Origin: Mesostigma viride
Lineage: Eukaryota; Streptophyta; Mesostigmatophyceae; Mesostigmatales; Mesostigmataceae
Direction: 5' to 3'
NCBI GenBank assembly: GCA_009746045.1
Contig: RPFO01000127.1
Location: forward strand, 986,050 to 1,050,049
DNA: 64,000 nucleotides
Shown here: positions 13,901 through 23,519 of the stretch, piece after piece
Numbering within the stretch: position 1 is the first letter of the stretch
How the letters are laid out: each line of letters begins with the position of its first letter
The notes under the pieces: generated by a model
Seen by the model: only the letters and a program-made list of their open reading frames with translations
The model's database searches: none
Told to the model about the DNA's origin: nothing
Program-made: the position numbers and the translations under genes

Positions 13901-14392
13901 GCATATGCTTGGCATTATAGCGGCTGCAGAAGTTTAGTAGAGGGGAAAGCAACGTCTGTAAGGAGCCACCAGGTCTGTAATGGTGGCTTTATCTGTGCTG
14001 TGTAATGGTGGCTTTATCGATATGTTGGCGCATCACCGTCTCTAGCAATACTAAAGTCCTAAGAGTGAGGAACACGGTCCGTGTTAGAATCCATCTGCCA
14101 GCACTTCGCAATCCCTGCCATGCCATGGCGACATTGCTGCCTGTGCTTCCTGTGGTGGGAACTCAACCTGCATCTGCGGCTGTGAGGTGGTTGGGATTGG
14201 CTCTGCCGGGCTCTTGCCCCACAGAACACGAAGCAGCTGCTGGACGTCATGGTGGCGGATGGCCTCATCCATGCACGCACGAGCTGGCAGCCGTCATCTG
14301 CGGTTCCAGGGATGCTGCGACGACAAAAGGACGAGCGCCAAGTCATCACGAAGCATTACTTTGTGGACCCGAAGGCGTTGCTCCAGGCTTGA
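833..14392 (+). CDS. GTF3C1: TFIIIC B-block-binding subunit (GTF3C1/TFIIIC220-like), 3' part, multi-exon
   Basis: Nuclear RNA polymerase III transcription factor subunit that in its family recognises the B box of tRNA genes. My exon model, with GT-AG borders: 833-2729, 3787-3864, 4312-4443, 5575-6336, 7418-10125, 10355-10525, 11333-11824, 12683-12721, 14225-14392 (stop TGA 14390-14392). Almost all junctions are phase 0. Family evidence: a SANT/Myb-like helical stretch at the start ([11 protein letters not shown] then [10 protein letters not shown]). Near the C terminus come [10 protein letters not shown] joined to [11 protein letters not shown], then [45 protein letters not shown] and KHYFVDP. 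This is the order I know from plant TFIIIC large subunits. Between these lie long low-complexity insertions (GHGAK repeats, GSGSGS, PNKGADKG-like), so the protein is much swollen. The 5' end lies outside the window or in unresolved exons before 833. The large exon loses frame in a G run at 8757-8771. Confident about the C terminus, less so about the middle exons. Confidence 0.72.
1437..1678 (+). repeat. Coding 15-bp minisatellite (GHGAK)n
   Basis: About 16 tandem copies of a 15-bp unit in the first large exon of the TFIIIC-like gene, translated as Gly-His-Gly-Ala-Lys. Units differ mainly at synonymous A/G positions (GCTAAA or GCTAAG; CAT or CAC), with Q and D variants at the ends. The multiple of three keeps the frame, so copy-number change would be tolerated. 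Confidence 0.9.
2930..3310 (+). repeat. Degenerate ~16-bp tandem repeat in intron
   Basis: The intron 2730-3786 of the TFIIIC-like gene contains many copies of a unit close to ATAGATCAAGTCATAT. It is most regular at 3100-3200 and decays on both sides. No coding role is visible. Confidence 0.75.
4978..5159 (+). pseudogene. atp9: Nuclear mitochondrial insertion: atp9 remnant (ATP synthase subunit c)
   Basis: Lies in the 4444-5574 intron of the TFIIIC-like gene. With frames allowed to shift, it reads the membrane-rotor subunit c of mitochondrial ATP synthase: IELAGAAVG, then SAVAQNPF, then SFGYA, then [15 protein letters not shown], then FLILFVF and a TAA stop at 5157-5159. Two small indels break the frame, one around 5025-5032 and one at 5083-5087 (GCTATTTAGG). 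The N-terminal codons are not clearly present. The product is the wrong kind for a nuclear intron and is AT-rich against GC-rich neighbours, so this is a NUMT rather than a gene. Confidence 0.85.
5170..5198 (+). other. GC hairpin between atp9 and rRNA remnants
   Basis: TGCCCTCCCCCC, a short TTGTA loop and GGGGGGGCA can fold into a strong stem. It separates the two mitochondrial pieces and probably came with them as organellar intergenic DNA. Confidence 0.5.
5212..5350 (+). pseudogene. rns: Fragment of organellar (probably mitochondrial) small-subunit rRNA, 5' end
   Basis: Matches the conserved 5' domain of bacterial-type SSU rRNA: GGTTTGATCCTGGCTC at 5219-5234, CTTAACACATGCAAGTCGAA at 5256-5275, and GGCGAACGGGTGAGTAACAC at 5298-5317. 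AATCTG and ACAGTTGGA follow with the intervening segment deleted. Only about 140 nt of the roughly 1.5-kb molecule is present. It follows the atp9 remnant on the same strand, which points to one mitochondrial insertion carrying the order atp9-rns. Confidence 0.88.
6984..7018. repeat. CA-rich stretch and A run in intron
   Basis: A short CA/CGCA microsatellite is followed by about 20 A residues within the 6337-7417 intron. The rest of that intron is C-rich and shows no exon. Confidence 0.6.
7177..7330 (+). repeat. 28-bp tandem repeat, 5 copies, intronic
   Basis: Five nearly exact copies of a 28-bp unit beginning GGTCCTGTCTATGCTCGCAT, plus a truncated sixth. They lie in the intron upstream of the exon starting at 7418. 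Confidence 0.9.
7964..8041 (+). repeat. Coding GGGAATGGGAGT-type microsatellite (G-N/G-S repeats)
   Basis: An imperfect hexanucleotide array inside the largest exon of the TFIIIC-like gene. It encodes alternating Gly-Asp, Gly-Asn and Gly-Ser dipeptides, and is one of several low-complexity expansions of this protein. Confidence 0.85.
10788..10978 (+). repeat. (GTGC)n tetranucleotide microsatellite
   Basis: Roughly 45 units of GTGC with a few GT and GCGT interruptions. It lies in the intron between the exons ending at 10525 and starting at 11333. The long Cys-Val-Arg-Ala reading frames across it are artefacts of the repeat. Confidence 0.95.
12346..12398 (+). repeat. Degenerate interstitial telomere-like repeat (CCCTAAA)n
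   Basis: About eight units of CCCTAAA with single-base variants (CCCTCAA, CCTAAAA, CCCTAAG) in the intron 11825-12682 of the TFIIIC-like gene. The unit is the plant/algal-type telomere sequence on the C-rich strand. The flanks are unique DNA, so this is interstitial. Confidence 0.85.
12909..13085 (+). repeat. (GT)n-rich microsatellite
   Basis: GT/GC/TT-interrupted dinucleotide array in the last intron (12722-14224) of the TFIIIC-like gene. The remainder of that 1.5-kb intron shows no supported exon. Confidence 0.9.
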
Positions 14393-14446
14393 ACCCTTTG
14401 GGAATTGTGGAATAGGGACATTAGCTTAGGGTGGGATTCAGACTGG

Positions 14447-14514
14447 GTGTGGGCTGTGGGCTGTGGGCTGTGGGCTGTGGGCTGTGGGCTGTGGGCTGTG
14501 GGCTGTGGGCTGTG
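14447..14514 (+). repeat. (TGTGGGC)n heptanucleotide array
   Basis: Nine or so exact heptamers start 55 bp after the stop codon of the TFIIIC-like gene, so they fall in its 3' UTR or just downstream. Confidence 0.9.
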
Positions 14515-14577
14515 CTTTGCCTAGGCCAGATGTGCATGCCATCAATTACGTTCTAGTTTATTTGATCCATGGGACAA

Positions 14578-14616
14578 GCGTACACGTGACGCAGTCACGT
14601 GTGAATTATTTAATTA
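14578..14616 (+). mobile_element. 39-bp LINE-tail micro-insertion with 9-bp target duplication
   Basis: The direct repeat ATGGGACAA occurs at 14569-14577 and 14617-14625. Between the copies lies only the palindrome CACGTGACGCAGTCACGTG and a short TTAA-type tail. This is the same 3' end seen at 18.37, 22.12, 30.99 and 55.02 kb, so it looks like target-primed insertion of just the last bases of a LINE. Confidence 0.7.
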
Positions 14617-14625
14617 ATGGGACAA

Positions 14626-15100
14626 CCATATGCACACGTTCGCAAGGAGGACTTGTATTTGGGCATGCCACTTATCGCCACCACCATGCATCAAGCAGCG
14701 TATACTGCAACTCGTAGGGCATGCACTTCGCTCGTACCAATCAGGTCTAGACACTTATTATCATGTGGCCCCTCCGCAGGGCTTTCCGTTTGAGCTCATT
14801 CTGAGCACGTTTACTCATGTTGATGGGTGTAAACATGCAAAAAAAAAAGACAGAAAATTCCTGTTATGTGCACAAACAACACCCCTATTGCACCCTAGCC
14901 AGCCACTAACTGGGCCAAACCACAGAGGTGCAATTAATTAATAAAATGTATCACAAACATTGCCACCACATTACAGGTCATTCTGACCTAGTTTGCCCAT
15001 AGTACATCATGTTATATGACATTCCTAAAAGGGTAGGTAAACATGTCATGACCTACACGCAGCATGCAGTTGTTGGCTGACCTAGTGGTCCCAGCCCCGT
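14626..15100. other. Intergenic, no gene recognised
   Basis: AT-rich unique sequence between the TFIIIC-like gene and the first LINE piece. I see no ORF, RNA gene or repeat that I can support. Confidence 0.5.
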
Positions 15101-15970
15101 TTGAACATCGCATTCACTCCCGCCATGGATTATGTTATGCGCCAGGCACGTGCTCGCTTTGCTAGCATCACAGGCCGTGCCCCTGGCCTAGCGATCACGA
15201 ACGAGCTTGGGGAAGGGGGGCCGACTAACAAGCAGAATTTACTAGCTGACCTCATTTATGCCGACGACATCACGCTCATCGAGAAGCCGGAGTCTGCCCA
15301 ACTTTGGCTGGACTGCCTGGCGCTCGAGGCTCGGGCGGTTGGTCTAGAAATCAGCCCCAAAACGGAGGCCCTGGCCCTCGGCATGGCAGGGCCCCCACCC
15401 ACACTCCGCCTCTTAGACGATGCCGAGGTCAACTACCCTCCTTCAGGCCGCTTCAAGCTGCTCGGCAGTTGGCTTCCCGACTGCGAGGACGACATGACGA
15501 CACGGATCGGCATGGCGTGGGCGCACCTCCATGACCACCGCCGCTGGTGGAGCAACCCCGCCCTACCCCGGATCGTCAAGCGAGACCTCTTCAAGGTCGT
15601 CATTCTGACGATCCTGACCTACGGCGCCGAGACGTGGACACTGACGCAGGAGCTGGAGCAACGACTCGACGGCGCCGTCACCCAGATGCTGCGCAAGGCC
15701 CTCAACATCCCCTTTGGTTTGCACATTAGTAATGAGGATTTGTACGCTGATTTGCCCTATGTTTCCCACATTATTAGGCACAGGCGCCTGGGCCTAGCCG
15801 GGCACCTAGCCCGCACAGATCAGGTAGATACATCAGATAGACTAGCTGGCACCAAGCCCGCCCAGCCTGGGCGATATGTCCTCACCTGGCGTGCCCCCGG
15901 CCGCGCGTGGCAGGGCCGCCACCCGTGGACTTTTCGTGATAGACTCGGCATGGACATGTGCTACACTAGA
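15101..15970 (+). mobile_element. LINE ORF2 fragment: reverse transcriptase C-terminal half
   Basis: One open frame reads the RT palm with the YADD box (LIYADDITL), then GLEISPKTEALALG, FKLLGSWLP, the thumb region with LTYGAETWTLTQELEQRLDG, and RRLGLAGHLARTDQVDT. This is typical of non-LTR retrotransposon ORF2. There is no ATG-based start or N-terminal endonuclease, so it is 5'-truncated. A hAT-like element begins at 15971, and the family 3' end resumes at 18129. Confidence 0.9.
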
Positions 15971-16388
15971 CAGAGTTCCATTATACGGCGTATTATACGG
16001 TATTATACGGTATAATACGCGTTATACAAGGTCGAGCGGATAATTTTTATCCGTTTTATACGATTTGCGTATTTTTACGTATAATACGGCGAATAACACG
16101 TATCAGCGCGCGTATAATGGGGCTCATCCGAGGTCCGGCAGCCAAATTTTCCAGGTAAATAGGTGTACGTTTATTCCAAATATAGCCAGTAGTTAATCCC
16201 TGCTAAGCCTAGGGTATCAAGATGTCAGTGGCTAAAACGGAGCCTTACTAGACCACGGAAGCCACTGGACTTCTAAGGGGTTGTCATTGGGCATGTGGGT
16301 AAAGATCCTGTTTTTGCCCATGAGGTCATGAAAGATCTCAAGTGGGCTGGGCTTATCCTGGTCCGCGCCAGGGTCCCAGATTTTGTTT

Positions 16389-16886
16389 TCAGTGTTCATT
16401 TGCAACCATCCAGTAGCGTCGCATGCCGGAGTTCCATAGGTAAATGAAGCGTGAGAGAACCCCAGCTTTGTCGAAAACTGTGCGCCTATTGAACACCACA
16501 TCGTTTCGCACCGTCCAGATTGTATATAACATGCATGTGCGGAGCCATATCCACGCTTGTTGTGAAAAGGTGAGCTCAAGGCCAGGGGTGCCAGTGATGC
16601 CAAAGATAATTGAGCGGGTAGACACCGGTATGATAGGCTCAGATGTCCAGGCTGCCCATAAACCAATCAACCAGGTCCAAACTCCCTGGAGGTTACACCA
16701 TAAAAATCGGTGTTCCACAGTTTCAGTGGGGTTGGTACATAAACAAGTAGCAGGGTGGTGAAATCGCCGGTGAAGGATCTCCCCTACCCCGATGGACCGG
16801 TGCATCAAGAGGGTCCGGCAGCCAAATTTTTCGTGCGGGAACCAAGGCGGGAAAGCAAGGGAACTTAGAAACACTACGGAAACCAT
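16389..16886 (-). pseudogene. LINE C-terminal zf-RVT-like domain, inside the hAT-like element
   Basis: The minus frame reads PHEKFGCRTLLMHR, then CLC with ETVEHRFLWC, and later WLRTCMLYTIWTVRNDVVFN. This resembles the RT-associated zinc-binding domain at the C terminus of plant-type LINE ORF2. It has no RT palm in front and appears to be captured cargo. The 19-bp GGTCCGGCAGCCAAATTTT at 16813-16831, inside this frame, is repeated at 16132-16150. Confidence 0.6.
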
Positions 16887-18019
16887 CCACTGGTTGACAT
16901 TTGGCGACCGTGAGACACAAGGATCTTACAAGCAAGCTACACTGTAGCATGGCAACCCTCCATGCTGTTTAGGTCTCTGCCCTTGCCTCTCGGGCAGGCA
17001 TGCACCGAATATTGAAGTCATACAGAAAACTGACTGGTACGAGAGCATGGCCGCTTTACATTTTAGGCATGATCCTTAGGTCTTGAAAAGCTTATATCCT
17101 TGGCCAGGCAGCGTTGGGATGTGCGCGGATGTGTCTCGACCTTCTGCTCGATGCGGCAACCTCGTTTCAGCAACCAGGTGGCGACCGTGCATGTGCTAAC
17201 TGTTGATAGGCGGGAAATGCCCCTACATTTGAACGCGGATAGCTGTTTCACGTTATTCCTTACATGATTTATAAGCGACGACGGCCAGGAAAGGCTCGCA
17301 GCTACGTCCATCAGGTGGGCATGCTGGCTCCGTCAAGAAAGGTAATATGCGGTTTTGATCTGGTACGTGCTATCCTGTTCACGTGTTCATTGTACTGTAT
17401 CAAGTTGTTGGGTGGATTGTAAAATAATCGTAGACCTGTAATGGAGGTTTTCTGCTTGTCTTTTGGTTGCTTTACTGCCTCTACGCATTGTTGGCTTGTG
17501 ATGGTTGGGGAATACCACGACGACATGCAGATTTTGGACCAGATTTGTCTGCTATTAGCTTATGCTTCATCGAAAGCAGTGACGTAGTGCTTGGCATTGT
17601 TTATAAATATGATAAGCTTGATAACGCGATGTTTTTTCTTGCTAAAAGCATCTCGAAACAAGTGGTTTTCTGGCCAGATCTAGCCACTATTTCTTGTTTT
17701 GCTCGCCAAAGTCAGCCTTCTTCTTGTGTGCTCCTCATGCATACAAGAAACATGGAGATGCCCAGGACCTGCTTGCATGGAAGCATAGCCATCTTACTTC
17801 TTTTGCTTTTTTCATCTTTCCATTTCATTTGGCGTTGTTTTTTAGGGTATAATGCATAGGTAATCTAGCTCCTCGGGAACCCCGGTTTACACGTCCAGTG
17901 TTCCCAAGCACTGCTGAGCAGTGGCAGCCCATGTATCATGTGTAATTTAGTGTCAGAAACATGTGGACTGCTTGAAATGATATCAAAATGCATGAAACAA
18001 CCCCAAAAACGATTAAATC
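16887..18019. other. Interior of hAT-like element, unassigned
   Basis: AT-richer sequence with short ORFs only (for example 17467-17859 plus) and no hAT dimerisation-domain or BED-finger signature that I can recognise. Confidence 0.4.
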
Positions 18020-18120
18020 CAGTATTTGCGTATAATTTCCGGATAATCCCGTATTATACCGTATTATCCATTATACGGACCCCGCGCGTATAACCGCGTA
18101 TTGCGTATAATGGAACTCTG

Positions 18121-18420
18121 AGTCTAGACGTGACGGGCTCACCCCCGGGCAGCCTCCTGGTTTGTCTGTAATATGGAGGCAGATGGTGCGCAAGGATAGA
18201 TGGCAAGTAGTGATGAAGGAGACCACCCCAAAGCCTGTGGGGGCTCCGCGTGTGACCAAGTATGGCATTCATAGCGATTCGGGCCGCGGTGCCCACACCC
18301 CTGTAACTAGGACCTAGATAGCTTATACCATCCATTCCATCCCATGTTCCCCTCCCACTGAGGACTTATGCTCACGTGACGCAGTCACGTGTCTATTAAT
18401 TAATCAATTAATTCACTCCC
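18121..18420 (+). mobile_element. LINE 3' region (family C) ending in palindrome plus (TTAA)n tail
   Basis: After an untranslated-looking segment the sequence ends with CACGTGACGCAGTCACGTG at about 18375 and a TTAATTAATCAATTAA tail. An inverted copy occupies 22090-22410. It probably belongs to the LINE at 15101 and is separated from it by the hAT-like insertion. Confidence 0.6.
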
Positions 18421-18429
18421 TCTCTCTTG

Positions 18430-19190
18430 CTTGGACTGCTATATGCAGAACAAGATCGAAGAGGTGGAAGACGATTGTCCAGGCTCACACACCAGCCCCT
18501 GTCTGTGGGCAAGCCCCCCCCCCCCCAGGAGGAAAGGGCGCTTTGCTGAGTAGAATAGATAGGGTTTTCCTAGATTAGACTAGTTAGATTAGTTCGGTTT
18601 CGCGGCTTCGCCCACCTCCATACACCCAGCAAGGGAATATTGAATTGAATTGAATTGTAACATAACTCCGTTGGGAGTATAATTAGCACATAGCCCAGAG
18701 AAGGGGCATATGGCCTATCATACATTCTAAGCTACTTCCTGCAAGGGTCGGGAATGTAAACAACACTTGCTCTAGGTGCACTAGGGCACCTGCACCACCC
18801 AGAGTTTCAGGCAACACCCAGCTAAGGGGAGCCTGTCATAGGTGGGGAAGATCAGCACAGCTATACAAGAGCTAGGGCATGGCTTCTCAGCAGGGAGTGA
18901 CCCCGGCCCTGCATGGGCACTGCATAATTAAATAAAGCTAGGCATCATCTGGAGGGTGGCTCATCATAGGCACACATGTACATGACTAAAAAGGCTAGGC
19001 CTCAGCTGGTATAGATAGTGCCTGTAGTATAGGCGGGCATGTACAAGGCCACTGTCTGATGTGCAACTGTCTCTGTGCAAGGGAATATGTGCTACATGAT
19101 CTCCCAAAGGAGTCATGCATGTTATAATTTAATTCATTTTTTTTACTTAACATCATGTTATAGCTGCCACCCTGCATGCTTGGTACACCA
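18430..19190. mobile_element. LINE family D 3' fragments
   Basis: 18430-18540 reads a LINE ORF2 C-terminus similar to the antisense one at 49.3-49.44 kb. From 18640 onward the sequence parallels 46133-46590 and 53569-54000: a tail-like AATTGAATTG, then the ACTCCGTTGGGAGT hairpin, then CTACTTCCTGCAAGGG and AGCTAGGGCATGGC. Orientation changes inside the block, so it is a composite of several truncated insertions. Confidence 0.55.
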
Positions 19191-19194
19191 TGGC

Positions 19195-19610
19195 ATAATT
19201 AAGTAAGCACTTGCGTGTCATGCGCATGGGCATGCCACGGAGTACTATTCTTTAGCTTATGCTTTAGAATCTCATTAGAAAAACAATTACACGAAAGTTA
19301 CAAATATCGTCTGCATCATGCCCCAACCATATTACTGTTTAGTCACTAGAGGGGGATATAATCCACATCTGAGCTGTCTTCTACTGTAATGGCAGACGAG
19401 GCGGGAGTGTAGTGGCTATCAGGTCAGGGGCAATAACCTCCACCTGAGGACTTCTACCCTGCATTCTACCAATGGGTCGCGGGGCCCGTGGGGAGAAAAC
19501 AAGAGCATGCCTCACAGGAAGGTGCTTATCGCATACGGCGGCCCATTTCTCCTTGTTGTCTATCATGCGCGGGCGCGTAGTTCAGATAATCCCATAATTA
19601 AGCCCTGCAT
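19195..19610 (-). mobile_element. LINE ORF2 C-terminus with family A 3' end
   Basis: The minus strand encodes KWAAVCDKHLP and FSPRAPRPIG with RSPQVEVI, ending near 19381. It is followed by a 3' UTR and a short TTAC/ACTT-type tail at 19200. It is closely related to the copy at 22.6-23.04 kb and the plus-strand copy at 36.9-37.2 kb. Confidence 0.6.
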
Positions 19611-20350
19611 TAATTAATTAATTAATTAAACTCGTGCTCCCGTTGGGGAGTCACGGAGCGCATGAACCCGGATGGATGGATGGATGGATGCATGGACATG
19701 GGTACACACAATCCTACCGGTCTTTAGAAGCTATAGATCTACAAAATCAGTCCTACGCAATATTATCAGACTATGGTGCGGGTGCCCGCGACCGGCCTAG
19801 CCCCTCCAGGTCGACCTGGATCTTGTGTAGCATGCCGCCCACCTGTGCAATCGTGCATGCGGCTTCCCCACTGCGGGGGGGTTGTTGCATGTCCTCTATG
19901 ACCTGAGCCCCACTTGGCATTGTCCATCATCTTTTTCCAAATCACAGAGAGACCTACTAGTAGGTCCCCCATGTCCTCTACGAGCTGCCGTCTTTGAAGG
20001 TGCGGGCCTTGTTGCGGCGTCTAACCTGGCTGGGCCCGGCCCACGTGAGGAGCCTGCTCGGCTGTGCGGGGCGCAGCCCTGCGGAGGGGCCATGTGAGGT
20101 GTCTACCTGGGTGGTGCGAGCCAAGTGCCCTACTACTTAGCTGCAGGCGCCGCTGCTTGATAGTGCTGGTGATAAGTGGCATGCCGAGGTACAACAAGCC
20201 CTCCTTGCGGACATGAGCAGTGTATCCTCATACATGCACGGACTGATATTGACCGCAGCATATGTTGGTGACCGCGCCGTCCAGCTTGTTGGCAACCTTG
20301 GTCGGCGGTGAGAGTCGGCACGTCTCGGCCCCGTATGTAAGAACAGGGAG
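19606..20350 (-). mobile_element. LINE ORF2 C-terminal fragment (family B tail)
   Basis: Minus strand. The sequence resembles 48.5-49.18 kb, including the region encoding LGLSVIWKKMMD-type residues and the hairpin CTCCCGTTGGGGAG next to (TTAA)n at 19606-19630. Several frameshifts are present. Confidence 0.6.
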
Positions 20351-22089
20351 GAGGCATGACCTTAACCCCTAAATGGTCTGAGATCCTGCCGATAAATCGG
20401 CTGGATCTTCACAATTTTGCAAACCAGATGCCATCCAACCTACCCATATCCAATGGCTGTCCTTGGGGGCCAAGCATGTTCATGAGTTGCCCTTCGGGTT
20501 GGTATATCACAACCTCACATATATGCAGGGTAGGCCATGTTTAACTGCCGTCAAAGTCAGGGGGGTCAAGACGCGCGTTTTCATTTTTGGTAGAATGTGC
20601 ATTTTGAATTATGTTATAAGACCTAGGCACCTACCACTTCAGGGATGATAAACAATTAGTTGCTGAACAGTTTGAGCCATTGGGGTCATCATTTGGGTGG
20701 GTATACCAGCAGTTACACCCAGTACAGCCCATAGGGGTACCGTTGGTAAAAAGCAACCAAGGGAGTAGGAGTGGGCATACTACCTCCTAATATGGCCACC
20801 AACCATGCCAAACAATACATTTCCCTTCCACAATGATGGGGAAACATAACTGCATCATCACACTGCCCTTACATGGCACCTATGTGCAGGTGCCACCTTG
20901 TCCATGCACGTAGGTAACGTGGTACGGACACCCTACGCAAGGCATGCATTCTAGGAGGCAGCCACCAACAAACTAGTGGTGTTGAGCCTATTTCAGCCTG
21001 CCCTAGCAAGGATAAACTAGGCCTAAGCTGCTATAGCTTGCCAGGTGATGGCCAGCACACCTGGTGGCACATGCTGTCAATGGGAAGCTTTTACTCACCA
21101 GTTACGTGCTTGATGATGCCACAGAGACCAGCCAACTGCCTCACACTCATGCAATATGTGTATGGGAAATGTATAACAAACATATATGGAGGTATTCAAA
21201 CCCATACAGCCTCTAAAACTTATCACCATCACCCTGTGGCAGGTCAACTGACTGAGGGAAGCATCTAAGAAGGGTGTTTTAGAAAGGGGCCAGGCCAGGG
21301 TCAAGAAAGAGCATGAATAGTGCAAAAAGAATGTGCTACACAAGCTAGAACGTATATATAAACGTCAAACATCGATAGGAAAACGATGCTTAAGCTTTAC
21401 CAGGCATGGATGGCGTTACCTTGGCCCAGGCGGTGGCCGCAAAATGGCGCATTTCGGCACACCAAAGTTGTGCAGCATGGTCGCTGGATTCGGCGATTTC
21501 TGGCCACCCTTGCACGTTTACGACTACTATGTATCATAAAAAGTACAAAGAAACCAATATATACTTTGAAATACGCCGGAAAGGTATTGCTGTCAACGTT
21601 TCTATCGTCCGGCCTGATCGCAGTTTTTTCCAGCAAGAACGCTGCCGACACCTATCAAATGGCATTCCCGCGAACCAAAAATTGGCCTGTATAATCTTTA
21701 GGACGTTTAAAATCAATATCCTAAGTTTGGCCAGAAAATTCGAACGCAAACGTAAATGCCATGCGTGGGCGCAAGCCGCCATGGCCAGGTCGTCGTTTTC
21801 CGGAATGCACGTTGTACGTGAAAAAGTACCCTGACCCCTTGTACTTTGACCGGCCAGAACACCTCTATAACTTTGTCAAAAGTATGCAAACCCTAGTACC
21901 ATGCTGTGAAGAATTTTATAAACTTTCGATCTTCTCAGCTAAACTTTTCCTAATTCTCAATAGATTTCGCGGCATCTGGTCCCCCGAGAAGGGGCCGATG
22001 CATCGGCTGGAACTCGATTTTTGGCGGAAAATCGGCAGCAAGACCATTTAGGGGTTAAAAAAGTCCTGTTTCTCTAACTTGCCCAAGGG
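20351..22089. other. Unassigned intergenic DNA
   Basis: No coding frame, RNA gene or tandem repeat can be supported. 21400-21830 has overlapping medium ORFs on both strands without recognisable motifs. Confidence 0.4.
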
Positions 22090-22470
22090 CTTGCACAATT
22101 AATTAATTCATTTATTAATAGACACGTGACTGCATCACGTGAGTATAATAAGTCCTCAGTGGGAGGGGAACATGGGATGGAATGGATGATGTAAGCTGAT
22201 CTAGCTAGGTCCTAGTTACAGGGTTGTGGGCACCACGGCCCGAATCGCTATGAATGCCATACCGGGCCGGGTCACATGTGGAGCCCCCGTGGACAGACAG
22301 TTGGGGGTGGTCTCCTTCATCACTACTTGCCATCTATCCTTGCGTACCATCTGCCTCCATATTACAGACGTCAGACAAACCAGGAGGCTGCCCGGTATTG
22401 GTGTAAAGTGTGCCAGCTAGGCGAGGGCCGGATCGGAGATACGGTGGTTCACGTCCGGCCTATATAGCAT
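22090..22470 (-). mobile_element. LINE family C 3' end, inverted relative to the 18.1-18.4 kb copy
   Basis: Starts with the reverse (TTAA)n tail and the palindrome variant CACGTGACTGCATCACGTG. It then runs as the complement of 18130-18420 (shared TCCTCAGTGGGAGGGGAACA and CTCCTTCATCACTACTTGCC). Confidence 0.65.
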
Positions 22471-22619
22471 GCAGCTGGGGAGTAAGCTAGCTACCCGGCA
22501 GCAACTGGACACGGTACAGGACTCGATCGAGAGCCATCAAGTAGAAAGAGGTCGGGCGGTGGCTGAGTGAGCCCAATCGCCAGAGGAGCCTCATGTCACA
22601 TTTGCGTGCCATTACTGTC

Positions 22620-23040
22620 CTAGTAAGTAAGTAAGTAAGTAAGTAAGTACTTGCGTGTCATGCGCAATGGCATGCCACGGAGTACTATGCTAATCTCATT
22701 AGAAAAATAATTGCACAAAAGTTTAAACAAATATCGTCTGCATCACCCCCCAACCGTTAAGCACTAGATGGGGATGTAATCCTCATCCGAGCTGTCCTCT
22801 ACTGTAATGGCAGACGAGGCGGTAGTGTAGCGGCTATCCTCAGGACCAATAACCTCCACCTGCGGACTTCTACCCTGGCTAGCAACGGGCCGCGGGGCCC
22901 GTGGGGAGAAAACAGGAGCATACCCCTCAGAAAGTTGCTTATCGCAGATGGCAGCCCATATGCATTTCTCCGTGTCAATCATGCGGGCGCGGAGTACGGA
23001 TAGTCCCAGAAGCCCTGCATCTTCAAGCACTGTCCTAGAC
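22620..23040 (-). mobile_element. LINE ORF2 C-terminus with (ACTT)n 3' tail (family A)
   Basis: The minus frame ending at 22764 reads EDAGLLGLSVLRARMID, FSPRAPRPVASQGRSPQ and a final acidic EDSSDEDYIPI. The 3' UTR follows, with the short stem TTGCG/CGCAA around GCATGACACGC, and an array of about seven TAAG/ACTT units at 22622-22650. This is the best example of a family A 3' terminus. Confidence 0.7.
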
Positions 23041-23160
23041 TATCACTTGGAAGACATATCCACAGCAATGAAATTAAATTAAAATTTAATTATAACATGA
23101 CTATGTTGGGAGATCATGTAGCACATATTCCGCCTAGCTTGCTGGATGGATGGAGGTGGG
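23041..23160 (-). mobile_element. LINE family D tail fragment
   Basis: AATTAAATTAAAATTTAATT tail followed by TATGTTGGGAGATCATGTAGCACATA, as at 49.19 kb. Confidence 0.5.
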
Positions 23161-23519
23161 TCTATCCACAGCAATTGAGCACTTATACATTATAAAAATA
23201 TAATTACTTACAGCAGAGTGAAATCACTCAAACCAAAGCAAACGCCCAGCTATAAACCTATATACAGAGCCATGTCAAAGCTCTATTATTACTACGATAA
23301 GACCATGCAATCGAAACGCCTAACGGGAGGAACCTAATAGCCCTGCTGCACCGCAAAATCAGCCCGCGTACGGCGGAGCATGATGTCAGCACTTATACAT
23401 ACATGTGTGTGATCCACTAGCTATATCCCCTCCCACCGGCACTTTTTTAGCTCGAAACTGGAAGAGCCAAAAAGTCAAAAAGAGGATCACATAGGGGGGG
23501 AAATTCCCACTGCAGGACC

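Larger units (their letters stand above)
15971..18120. mobile_element. hAT-like DNA element (2.15 kb, probably non-autonomous)
   Basis: The ends are exact 17-bp inverted repeats, CAGAGTTCCATTATACG on the left and its complement ending at 18120. Next to them are TATAATACG-rich subterminal zones (15984-16124 and 18020-18110). The flanking octamers ACACTAGA (15963-15970) and AGTCTAGA (18121-18128) agree at 6 of 8 positions, consistent with an aged 8-bp hAT target duplication. No transposase is recognisable. The interior contains an antisense LINE zinc-binding domain (16389-16886) and otherwise unassigned sequence. It is inserted in a LINE. Confidence 0.65.
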
